From Edolisoma coerulescens (taxonomy: Eukaryota > Chordata > Aves > Passeriformes > Campephagidae): a stretch of DNA of 64,000 nucleotides. Both the position numbers and the translations under genes were made by a program. The notes under the pieces are model-generated. The model did no database searches. It saw nothing but the letters and a program-made list of their open reading frames with translations, and was not told where the DNA came from. How positions within the stretch are numbered: the stretch's first letter is position 1; every line of letters starts with the position of its first letter. Positions 22,765 through 34,823 of this stretch are shown piece after piece. The stretch spans positions 248,001 through 312,000 of the forward strand of contig VWZW01004141.1 of NCBI GenBank assembly GCA_013397115.1, in the 5' to 3' direction.

Positions 22765-25700
22765 TTCAGCCAAGCTAGAAAAGGCATAAAAAGAATCAAG
22801 GTGGACTTAAGTGAAACAAATTGTGGTCAGGAAGGAGAGAACCGGGCTTTCTGTTGTTTGAGGTTTTTTGTTTGTTCATTTGTTTAAATGAAAGTAATTA
22901 GCTGTTGGAACAAATGACCCTGAGAAGCAGGAGATTTTTCATTTTTAAATGAAGTCCGTATGGCTCTCCGGGAGATAGATGCTAATCTGCCTCAAGTCGA
23001 TGAGTTTGACTTTAACAAGACTTATGAAATTCCATAGCAGATCAGGATAGTTTACACGATGACTCCATGTCAGGGTAGATTATCTGGTGACATTTTTTTG
23101 AACTGAAAATCCCTAGAGCTCCTCCCTCAGTGTCATATTGCAAGTGAAATGCTAATAATAATAATAAAAAAATCAATCTTATCTTAAGCTTTAGCTTTTG
23201 CAGAAAGATGAAATTAAGTAAATGGTCTAAATATTCCACCACCTGCTAGCAGGACTGGTAATTTATACCAACTAAGAAGCTAGGTGTACATGCAGTGTGA
23301 TTTGTTAAATACACAGCTACTCGTAGCCCTTGACAGCACTCATTAGGTACTACAGATCTACTCAAAGATGTGATTCATCTGGAGATACTCACTGGCAGAT
23401 TGTAGATACAACTGTAACTCCACTGGCAAGAGCACAAACAGCTGACAGACGTCCACCAGGAGCTTTCAACACAATATATTCAACTGATACAGCAAGGGCA
23501 TACCAGCACAAGGCGTGGCAGTGGGGAGGGTGTGAGGAGACTGGGGAGAAATCAGGATATGAGAGAAGTAAGAGCACACAATGGAAGAAATGGGAAGGGA
23601 AGGAAAGGAAAGGATGAGGGCGAGACGCTCTTCAGAGCCTGATAAGATGGAAAGGGGCACAACAGGACCTGTGCCAGGGCAGTACAAAAGCTTGTAAGGA
23701 GCCAAAGAATTAACAGGCTTAAAAAATTGGAAACTAGAACCTTGGTTTTCATTCTGGTTTTGAAAAAGTTGAGCCTCATCAGTTTGGAAGAGAGAGCAAT
23801 TATGCATGATGTATTTGTCCAAGATAAAATACATCTACTGCAATGCATAAAGAAGCTACTAGACAAGACAGTACCTGTAAGCATAATCCGCAGCCAGATG
23901 CAATCATAAAACAAAGTCAAAATATTAATAACAAGGAATTAGCTTGAGAATTTTTAATAATTCAGAAGATTAATAAAGCAGCTTGGCATTTCTAAGAATA
24001 TTCATGAAGTTCTGTAGAAGTAAATCAAGAAAGATTTGTTCCGCAGTTACAATGTTTGGCTGACTGCCCAGGCAGCAAAATAGTTCCTATGAGGGATAAG
24101 GAACTAGGAAAGAAATCCCTGGTTACAGAAATGAAAGCTCAGGGAACATACTTCTGTACTGGTACCTCAGGAGAGCTAATTTTTTTGGTTTGAAGTCAAA
24201 CAATTGCAAATTTCAGGAGCTTTCTTAGATTTTTTTGGTGGTCTCAGATTTCCTGATTACTATGGCTAGATACTACGCATGTGAGGGTGATGGGGAAAGT
24301 TGGAGAGCAAAGAAAACCCAAGCTCTTGTCCAAACTTAAAGACTTAAAAGATTTATCCTAAGTTTACATTTTATAGTAATTTAAGGGTAGGAGGAGCAAT
24401 ATGGGCAGCAGATAAAAGAAGCAGCAAGTCATCTGCTTTCTGTTAAGACTTTGTGTCTACTGCTGATCAAGACTTGAGTGCTGGGAATGGAAGTGAATCC
24501 CCTGAGACAGTTTATGTTGGAGACCAAACACACATTTTGGTTTTACTCCATTTATCTATTTTCTCAAATTAGTTCAAGAAGACATATATATGGTCTCTTT
24601 TATAGTCACTGCCATTACTGCTTTCATAAGCCATCTACTTGTATTCTTATTCTGCCTAAAAAATATAAACCAGGATCATCCCTATCCTTGACAGGCCAAA
24701 GTTAAATGCAGGAAACAAAACCTGAATCAGCCTTCTAATTTGAAAAGGTTGCTTTTCTGTTGACAGTCAGCCTTGACTTCTTTCTAACATACCATATAAT
24801 TCACATGTCCTGTTTGCTTTATAGACTCCTCAGAGTGCCACTGCTAGGTGACTGGAATACTGCAGCATTTAAAGGGAGGACAGCAGTTCAGCAATAACTG
24901 ACTGATGTGGCTGACAGCAGAGCCATGAACTGTTTTTAGGATCATCTTTCATGGTCTGTGACAGAACATCAAATTGTTTACAAAAACAAATCTTCAGGTT
25001 TGAAAATCCCCATTTGAATTTCAGATTATTTTAGGCCTTACTGTTAACATTTATTCACAGAATAAAGACAGTTTGACTGATAATTGACAAAGAAGAGATC
25101 CTTCAGTCTATTATAATATCTTTACACCAGGCAGTAATTTTCCACAGTTAAGAACAATAATGATCTAATATCTACATAGGGGTTATTGTCATTGGCATTA
25201 CACACAGCTCCTTGGTTCTGAACTGAGGGCCTTCAGTTTCAATGAAAATTTCAATAATTCCTGCAATAATATTGTTTTGTGTCCTACTTGGGAAGTTAGT
25301 TCAAGGGCAAAGGCTTTAAATCATTCTATTTGCTTCTGTCTGTTGGATGTTGTGCCTCTAAATTACTGTCTTCCAGCCTGAAACCTATTTGTAGAGTTGT
25401 AGCAGTTCAGCAAGTTGCTGTTTATATTAATGCCAGCAGTGATTGTGATGTGAAGAAAGTTACAATACTTAACCACGATGAATCTCATAGGCTGTTCTGC
25501 CAGCTGGATGCTAGAAAATGCATTGTTGTGCAGCTGTTTGGCCTAAGCAGGATTTGATGCAACGATTTGACATCACCTGCAGAAGATGTGTCTGTTTATA
25601 CTCTAAGTCTCCATCTTAAACTGTTCATCTGGTTTTACTCATTACTTGTTTCCTGTTGAAAGGAAGCTCATTTAAGCAAGTTGTGATCCATGCCTCTCTT

Positions 25701-28700
25701 CTTATGCAGTCTGTGGGGTTTTTCTGCCTCACCACACCATCAAAGTTATTCATTTTTTATGATGCTGTACCCCTGAGCTTTCTTGCACAACTTTCTCTGT
25801 ACTTAGTAGCTGTTTAAGATAAAGCACGAAAAGAAGGCATTGGATCATTGTTCTATAAATAAATCCTATCAATTTCCTAATAGCAGTGATTTATCAGAGC
25901 CAATTCTTTCCTTCAAGGCCTTCTTAATTCCTTTTAAATTTCTTTCTTCTTAGTTCCTTCCTTCTTAATTTCCTTCAAGTCTTTGATGCAGGATCAGATC
26001 ATGCATATTGTTTTGGCAAAATTAATATATTGTTCTAGTCTTAAAACCCATCCAGCACAAAACATGACTTATTTGCAGTTGTTTACTTTCAGCCCTATTG
26101 AGCTACTTGTTCCAGATGAACACTAAGCTTCTAACTATTTACATTACTCCTTTTTTTGAGTAAAGGCACCTAGAAATTCTACCTACAGCATTATTCAGAT
26201 TAAGAACTTTAGTACTGACACGGGTCAGGTGTTCCAAGAATCTCAAGGATCTGTGTGTCTGGATAACACAGACTTCAAATGCAATTTCTGTCTGTGACTC
26301 CTCTGGGCTTCTCTCAGAATTCAAGTGAGATAGACCAAGATAAATGCATAAATACCTCCAAATTAAATAAGAGGTTTTGGATGTTGGACACAAGAGGTGA
26401 GTTCCACTCAGGGTGCCTGGCAGCAGTGTAATCATTTGCAGCAGTGTTGCACGTGAGTTACAACTCTGGCACCCTGATGTACAAACAATGTGTAACACAT
26501 ACCTTAGCCAGTGATGCAAGACAAGGACAAACCAGGCTTCATCTCTTCAGTAATTGGATATATCATAGCTCCTTTTGCAATGCATTCAGGGAAAAGCATT
26601 GGGTTAAATGTCAATATGATTGTGGCAAATTTTCATGGCTTTTACAGAGATAAAACACTTAACCAGCTACTTGCTGCATTTTATTCTGTGACAAGGACTT
26701 ACATCTCACCACTTTGAAAAGGCACACAAAGATAGCCAAAAATAATACAGCTCACTTAAGTCTCTTATGTTTCAGCCATGAAATAAGAGACCAATTGTTA
26801 ACCAAATTGGATGCGAGACAGGGAATGAAAGTGAACAAGACCAAAGGAGATTAGCTTTTTTTTTTACCTTTGCTTCAGTTCTGAGGTCTAGCAAGATAAC
26901 ATTTTGGAATCATCTGGGAGCTGTCCAATTTAAATCAGAAAGCTTCAGCTCAGTGGTCCAGAGAGGAGTGTTGGATTACCAACTCTATGCTCGCAAAGGA
27001 TGACTTCAGTAAGAGGACAGCATGGGGTGATTTATCTTACCTGGGCTTTCAGCTTTACAAAAGTCTACCAGCCATTGGGTTTTTAAGTTGTACTGTAGTG
27101 AACATGTGTATATCTTGCAAGGAAAAAAAAAACTAAAAAAATAAGTATTTTAAAGTATAAGTATTCTATACAGCCAAGCTGTGCAAAGCAACTTTCAACA
27201 ACAAGATCACATGCTGCTTTTCCCCACATATTTCTGCAGTAAGTTGGAGCTGTCTCATGAAGCATCATCTTGGGTATGGTTTTGCTGCTTGAAGGTGAAA
27301 GGTGTCCTGTGAAGGAGTCAAGGAAGTTCAAGAAGAGAAAGAATTATCTTCCCTAAAGCAATGGAATTTTACCTTGTGTCTGTGTGAGTATAAGCCAGGC
27401 TTCACTGGTCCTTTTTTCCCCCTTTGCATTCCTTACCCACAGGGTATCTGTGATGGAGATCCTGGGACCTATTTCGCTCACACCTGCAGCAGTGATGAGT
27501 AGCTGTGCTCACTCAAACCTCTATTACAGGGTTATGTAACAACAGTGAGTTTGGAAAATCAAGTTCTAGATAGACAAAATAAGTGACCACGACTTGGCTC
27601 ACAATCTGTTTGTCTCCCATTTCTCCCTGTTCTGTAATTCCATCCTTTTATCAAAGGGATGAAATATTCTTAGTGAAAAGATGAACAGTTCTGTGCTCCA
27701 AGTATTGAAACAGCATGATAGCTTAGCCTCCAACTGCCTCCCCACTCCCTGGCCTGCTTCCAAAGGCAGACAGGAGCATTGCCCAAGAGGCAGCAGTGCA
27801 GAAGGGGTAACCAGATCACAACTGCTCACTTTTAGCAGCTTGGTTCTGTGAGTCTTTTGCAACTGCCGCAAGCAGCAGAAAATTTTGCTCAGCTGAGGCT
27901 GAAGTTTCTGCTGAGCATGTGCAAAGTGGTTTCTATTTATTTATTTTTAAAAGAAGGTTCATAAGATTATCACCTTCATGGAAGTTGACAGCAAGATCAA
28001 TACTTATTTTTGGTTGGTAATGCTTAGGAAGTTATAATTTATATTCAGTTTGACATTTTAAGACTTGCAGGGGCTTTGTCTTTATGTTACTCCTCTGATT
28101 TTCCTTTTAATTTCTGATGGATATTTGGAGTTTTCATATCCTGCTGCTCCCTGCTATCACTATGGCTACCTCCTCTCAGCTAATCTGTTTTCCAAAGCTT
28201 ATTGTCACTAGAGCATTTCATGGTACATGTGAAAGTCCTTTGCATAAAAAGTGATCAGAGCTATTATTCACTTGAACTAACACATACTAAAACACATTTG
28301 TCCCTTCTGGTTTTTACCTGAACCTTTTGAACCATAGAATACTATTGACAAATTGTAGGGAAAAGAGTGTTTGGAAAGGACATACTAGTTTGAGCTGTTC
28401 ATCAATCAGCTCCAGCAAAACACCTTTGAGTCTCACTGACTGAAGGGAAAATGATGGTATGCAGAACAGACAAGTTACTTTGCTGAAGCGTCATGCTTAA
28501 AAGAGTAAACTCAGCGTGGGGCCTCTGGGATCCAGTACTCTGCACTGATTATGGCAGGAGATCAAGGATGCAGGTTAGACAGAAATAATCTCTGAGTTTT
28601 TCTGCTTTTGCACTAACAAAAGAACGAAATGTGGAATAATTATGTGAGTAACCAGACACAAACTATTCCATCCTGTAGTCGTTTTCAGAGTAGTACCAAT

Positions 28701-31700
28701 TCCTGAATACTTTGTGTATTATATCTTGTTATGTTACATATTGATTTGGGAAAATTACTGTGGTGCTTCTCAAGAACCAGAAGAACACAGCCTCCTGTGG
28801 AGCTTGGTGTGTACTGGGGTCATCCCTGGCATGTTGATGGGATGCTCCTGGAGGTATTGGCCATTTTCAGCACATGAAGCAGTGTTGCTCATGAATAGCT
28901 GTAGATCACCCTGTATGGTGTTACAAACCAGAGTTTGGAACATACTAACATGGTAACAGAACCAGTGTCCTACCGTGTACACAGTAAACTCAGAACAGTG
29001 CAGGAAATGTCCACAGTGGTTGTGAGAAAAATGTTTTTGTACTTCTGAATCTTTTGCCTCACGATTCTGTTCCCTAAGATGAACTGTGAAGAAAGAAGAT
29101 AGTAGAGAAAGGAAGAATTTGATCTTATCAAAAAGACACTTGTAGGCACTATTACAATTGTTAGTTCTATGTCTCTTGGTCTTTCTTCTCTTGTTTTAGT
29201 CAAGCTACAATGTGTCATTAAAAGAATCCTCATTAGCAAGTCCTTGCTAATTTCTAAAACGCTTTATCCTAACCTTGAGCAATTTTTATTTCTACTTTGC
29301 TCTGCCTAGTTACAGATCCCTGTTTATCCTCCCCTGTGCTTCCACCTTCACGACACCTTGCTTTGCATCCCACAGTTTGCACATATATGAGAGGCAGAAT
29401 TTGCCCCTTCGCAGGAATCACTCCTCTCATGCTTTGTAAGTAGAATTACACTCAGAAAACATCACCTTAGTCAGAGCAAAGTAGTCATGTACTTTGGTGT
29501 CCTTGTCAAATTACTAATTGCAAGGTTTTAAAGTTTGAAATTGAGAGTTGCTTAACAGAAGAAGGTGACCTCCCTGTTAGCAATACCTGAATACTGATGA
29601 GCTTATTCACTTCCCCTCTAAGGCAGCTGTAGACAGCAGAAGAGAGGGTATAGAGGAAAAAGAGGGAATAGATCTCACTATTAAAAAAAATGGGAGGCAG
29701 TTTATTTTGGGGTTTTTAACAACTGCATATCGTTATTATGCTGAGGATGCCATTCAAAATACTCTCTAAAATCTGCAGCAACTATTAATCCCGAATAACA
29801 AACAAAACAGAATTTATAGATGTTTAAATGATAGACCAACCCTTGCCTGCTATCCACATTAAAGAATTCAGTAGCCTTACATGACATCTTGTTTACACAG
29901 GCTTTCCTGTTGGGGGCCTTATCTTTTTATTGTTCTCACCATGTAAATTGAGAAATTGCCTGTGTCAGGGCTTATGTGCATGAAAGTTATTTCTGCACCG
30001 TGCTTGCCTGTCCTCACTAAGCACTGGGGACAGTGTGATTTCTTTGAGCAGTAGCTCAGTTGTAGGCATGTTTCCTGAAATGGATGTAGGGAGGGTCAGG
30101 AAGAACTCAGTTCCTCAATCCACCCAACTCTTCTCTGGCCAGCACATCAGAGCCGGAGCTGCCGGTGTCTAATTTGCCATGTTTATAGGCCCAAACAGGA
30201 AATGTGAGAAACCAGGACTGAGGTGTGCCTTTAATTCTTTGCTTTTGGTGGTGATATCAGCATCTGCCTTACCTACTGTCCGGTCCTCAGAAGTCTAAAT
30301 AGTATCTCAGAAACAGCTCTGATGTCCTTGGGAAAACTCATGGTGTGAGGTCAACTGACCTGGGCCCTGGGGAGAGAGCGAGCGTGCTGCAGGTGAACAG
30401 ATCTGCTGGCTCACCTCAGCCAGAGAGAAATGACTGGATATGAAATGAAGGCTTATAATGAGTATTTTTGGATTAAGGAATGTTGTTAAGGTCTACAATG
30501 CATTTTCTAGTGCACAGCTCTGCAATTCAGGCGGCAAGGATGGATTACAATGATACCATCTTATCATAAGAATGTTAACAAACTGAAGGTCTATGCAGAT
30601 GCCTCTGATACAATGTTTTTAGCTTACCCTTGAGTGCTAATGTTCACAGATGGCTTAAAAAGTATGATTGGTTTGATTCTGAAAGTACGGCTATGGAATT
30701 CTTCAAAGATAAAAATGCTGTTTAGAGATATATCAACATTATGTCTCAGGGGTTCATGTTTGCTCTAAGTATTTCACTTCCTCACCTATGTGCCAGAGGA
30801 GGATACAGCTACTAATGCAGGTGTTAATATTTTTAACAGATCTCTCTCTCATTTTCTTCATAGCAGCTTGTACAGAAATAAATTTCATCTGTCCATAAAT
30901 GAAAAGGAAAACTGTGCTTTTTTGATAATAATCAGTGTAGGGATAAATAAATTCACCAATCAGAAGCTTCCTGTAGTGATTAGTCACTCTCTATAATACA
31001 TGAGAATTAAATGGTAATTGATTTGTGATTACTTATATTGATTCATTGAAAAGTGCTTTGCTCTTTTTGAGTTTGAGTAAACCAGCCACAGCGCCCAACC
31101 ATTTGTGAAAACCTGGTTTCTCAGAATCACTGAGTGATGCATAAGAATTCCTTAGACTTGCTTTTGTGCCAAATGCCACTTCTGGTGAAATCATTGGGGA
31201 ACCTGTGCAAGGGCAGGTTTCACACGTGAAGAGTCGAGACGTCCTTCCCAGGCAGAGCTCAACACCTGGGCTATTTTATAGTGCCTGACCATATTCACAG
31301 GGTCCTAAAACACACTTTATCTTCCTAGTCAGAGGAAACTTTCTTGGACAGCATACCCAGGCATGGAAATGATACTTTATAAGATCTGCTATGGGTCTGA
31401 TAGTACAGCCATTTCTTACAGAGTCCTATGAATAGGATTTTTCCCACTAAAAATATTGCTGTGCTGAATTTCTACCTTGCCTTATTGCGAGTGTGTCATA
31501 GAAAATAGTTGATTTTAAGATATTTAGCTGTTATGTCGGTGGACTCACCTACATTACTAACACTTGTGCAAGCACTGCTGTAGACCCCCCAAACTTTTGG
31601 TATATGCCTTGGTGAGCTTTAAATGGATTTGATACTCAGTGGTGGTGGTGGTGGTAGGTGGAGAAGGCTGACATTCACCCTGGGACTTCCAGCAGAGTGA

Positions 31701-33044
31701 CTAAGGAGGAGTGTTGTAAAAGGTATTGCCACTTCAGCCAAGGTTTAGGGTTTAACCTTTCCTGTGACACTCCCGACTCATCACACTGCATCCAGCAGTG
31801 GTTTAGTCCAGGAGCTGAACAACAGGCTGCTCAAAGGCCCATACATCCAGGGTGGAGTGGACATCTGAGCTGTGAGACCAGTTTGTCCAAAGTCTGTGAT
31901 TTCAGTGTCTGCAATTATTCACTGGCATCATCCCAACTTGCTTTTTAGCATCAGAACTTGTGTGCTGTTTGAAAAAGATTTTTCTGCTGTAATTTCTGTT
32001 CTTCTAGTGGACTGAACTTAGTAAGATTGCTATACACTCATGTTAGGCAAACCAGGAAATTCATATCAAGTACCACTTACTGTATTTGCATTTGAAAGAG
32101 GCAAGCGTTATGGTAATTAAATGCATGTGCAATAGCGAAATAATTCCTTGGCTTTTTGCATAAAAAGTCTCCAAATGAAGAGAAGTGTCACTTGGGGATG
32201 CAATGTTCAATACATTTCCAGCAGCTGATCCATGCTAGGAGAGTTGCTGATACCTGTGAGATATACTGATTATACACAACATTAATTCCAAAATATGCAA
32301 ACATCAAATATACTGAATAATATTCATGAGGTGATTTCATGTCGTGTGCTCAGTAGTAGCTGAACTTGTAGTAACAGTGTTCTTCATTTGATTCAAGCTT
32401 TTCCAGTGTATGCAGGAAGGAAGTGTAAGATCCACATAAAAATAAACTTCACTGTAATCATTTAGAGGAAGTACACATGCTTGAATATGTATGCACACGC
32501 TGGGTAATACACAATGTACTGCACTTTTGAGTCACACATCCCACTGAACAATAGCATTCTGACAGACCATTGTAGCCAGCATTCCTGGTAATCCTATGGT
32601 GAGTGCATACACAGCATATTTGAGGCCTCAGGTATGAATCTCTATAGAGCAGAAAAGAAGATTATTTTCTATCCTATTCTCTGTGATGAAAAAGTGATGA
32701 ATGAGAGTTGTCTAAGAACTTTTAATTTTTATAAGAAAGAGCAACCAATACAGTGCTGAATCACAGAAAGAACCAAATTATAGATTCCCATTAGAGACGC
32801 ATTAGTTTTCTGTAAGTGGGGCTTTTTTCTCAAGTTGTTTTTGGGCTTTTTAATAGTCTGGGCCCAAAGACAATGATATTTACCAGTACATTTCACTGTT
32901 AAACTTCCATTTGTATTCAAAGGTGCACCTATCACTTGCTAAAATAGAAAAATGCGCATACCATCACATATATCATTGTTATAGTGGTTTTCACGTTCAA
33001 GTTGGCTATTTTCAATATGGGTATACTTGTCATAAGTTTACCTG
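22765..33044. other. Intergenic region between TMEM185A and the IDS island
   Basis: No known gene was recognised. A few segments have splice-like borders with open frames (for example minus 23393-23577), but none matches a family I know. Simple-sequence content is slight: (AAT)n near 23153-23167 and (GGT)n at about 31642-31657. No CR1 element was identified with confidence. Confidence 0.55.
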
Positions 33045-33386
33045 TTAAATGTGCAAGATGACATAGTTACAGTCTTTTAATTCTTTAAAAATCTTCCTGT
33101 GAGCAGCTTTATTATACACCTTGGTCTTTGATGGTCTTACAGTTGCTGGTTGGGAAGCATCTGCGCAGTTAACAGTGAGTTTATTTTGTACAGGGATACT
33201 GGCAATAAATCTATTCTCTCCACTGCAATTAAAGATAGAAACCATGAAAAATTGCAGAGCTTTTAATAAAACTAGTTCTTAATGAAACTAAGTGTTATGA
33301 GGAGCTTTTTAGTTATGTAACTTTTCATACATTGGCGACTCCCTCGTTCCGCAGAGTGCGCACCCCACAGACGGCCTGCGGGACAT
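33045..33386 (-). CDS. Candidate two-exon ORF divergent from IDS (unidentified)
   Basis: A minus-strand ATG at 33384-33386 lies in a CpG-rich block and opens a frame beginning MSRRPSVGCALCGTRESP. It runs to a donor-like AAT|GTATGA (exon 33331-33386, phase 2). A good acceptor, TTTAATTGCAG, begins a second exon at 33222 in the matching phase (AT|T), and the frame continues as GENRFIASIPVQNKLTVNC. Read to its own TAA at 33045 this gives 77 residues. Alternatively, a donor ACT|GTAAGA (exon end 33141) and a phase-matched exon at 32884-32938 could extend it. The CxxC and later cysteines hint at metal binding, but I recognise no family. Matching phases can occur by chance. Confidence 0.25.
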
Positions 33387-34200
33387 CGGGGTGACCGAAA
33401 AGGTACTGAACGTTTGTGTAAAGACCAGAGTGTTAACTGATTAATATGATTGAAGTACTCACACAGTTTCTCTCAATACCAAACCCTGATTTCCTCATTC
33501 CCCAACGTTATTTCCACGAGAAAGAAATAGCGCTGGGAATGGCACCGACATTCCCTTTCCCAGGGAGCTGCGCTGGGTGCTGAGATTCGTGCAAGAACAA
33601 ACGCGGGCAGGAACCGCGGGAGCAGCGCCGCGCCCCGAACAGCCCCGAACAGTGGGTGCGCCCCGGGATCACGGGGCCGCTGCTCCGGCCGGGCTGAGCC
33701 CCCGGGTCACAGAGCCGCAGGNNNNNNNNNNNNNNNNNNNNNNNNNNNNNNNNNNNNNNNNNNNNNNNNNNNNNNNNNNNNNNNNNNNNNNNNNNNNNNN
33801 NNNNNNNNNNNNNNNNNNNNNNNNNNNNNNNNNNNNNNNNNNNNNNNNNNNNNNNNNNNNNNNNNNNNNNNNNNNNNNNNNNNNNNNNNNNNNNNNNNNN
33901 NNNNNNNNNNNNNNNNNNNNNNNNNNNNNNNNNNNNNNNNNNNNNNNNNNNNNNNNNNNNNNNNNNNNNNNNNNNNNNNNNNNNNNNNNNNNNNNNNNNN
34001 NNNNNNNNNNNNNNNNNNNNNNNNNNNNNNNNNNNNNNNNNNNNNNNNNNNNNNNNNNNNNNNNNNNNNNNNNNNNNNNNNNNNNNNNNNNNNNNNNNNN
34101 NCCCCAGGGGCTCGGTGTGTCCCTGGGCAGGCTGCGACCTCACTCCCCGGCAGCGGGGAGATCGTGTGCGGGTCCAGCCCCAAATACAGTCCGCCGCCTT
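33332..34200. promoter_or_regulatory. IDS CpG island (interrupted by gap)
   Basis: CpG-rich sequence occurs at 33332-33402 and 33540-33721, and resumes at 34102-34200 on the other side of the gap. It lies 0.5-1.3 kb before IDS exon 2, where the IDS promoter and signal-peptide exon are expected. It could serve both strands. Confidence 0.65.
33722..34101. other. Assembly gap (380 N), probably hiding IDS exon 1
   Basis: IDS exon 2 starts with two bases of a split codon, so an exon ending in phase 1 must precede it. No matching signal-peptide exon is visible in the flanking sequence. The human first exon is short (about 103 coding bases) and GC-rich, so it fits in this gap. Confidence 0.7.
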
Positions 34201-34686
34201 GAGAGAGCGTTTTAAAAATAGGCGTGTAATTAATTGAAGAAAAACAGTTTTATCTGTTCGGAGCAGAATTATAAGGACAACAGTGTTGTTTACCTGTGGT
34301 TTAGCACCCCTCTCAAAGCTTGCAGGCTGTAGAATTCGGTAGTAGGTAGCCCTATAAAATACCTCTTTATTTTGTACCACTCTTCTCTAGCCAGCTGCAA
34401 GGAGATGCCGTCTGTAGCACCTGGAGAAAATTCCGAGGGTGCAAGCAATGAAATAGGAAGGGAAATGAAAACCACTATGTTTCTGTCTAGGCCAAATAAG
34501 AATTTCTGTCTTTGAAAAATTAATCCCATTGTTTATGTTCCCTTACAAAGATAATTCTTACTCGTTTTATTAATTTTATTGTTGTTCTCAAGTGTATTTC
34601 AGGGTTAAAAGCTAATAAATTGGCATAAAGTAGCCTCTGCTTAATGGAGCTCAGGTTAATTTATTTCTAATTCTACTTCTTCCTAG

Positions 34687-34823
34687 ATGGCATGAATGTC
34701 TTGTTTATAGTTGTGGATGATCTGCGTCCTGTTTTGGGCTGTTACGGAGATAAGCTTGTAAAATCTCCCAACATTGATCAACTTGCTTCTCAAAGTATGG
34801 TGTTCAGCAATGCATATGCCCAG
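34687..34823 (+). CDS. IDS: IDS exon 2
   Basis: 137 bases (human residues 35-80). The acceptor is TTCCTAG|AT and the donor CAG|GTGAGA. It carries VVDDLRPVLGCYGDK with calcium ligands D45 and D46. Confidence 0.96.

Noticed and set aside
27035..27110. Minus-strand segment with donor CCCAG|GTAAGA and an open frame
   Set aside because: The phase does not match the neighbouring candidate exons, the acceptor is ambiguous and no family is recognised.
33331..33402. CpG-rich block as the remnant of a retroviral LTR or primer-binding region
   Set aside because: The CATTGGCGACTCC start was suggestive, but there is no matching LTR pair, no tRNA-complementary site I can recognise and no retroviral coding sequence nearby.
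33508..34380. Open frames running through the IDS gap
   Set aside because: Their length comes from Ns translated as X; no real sequence supports them.
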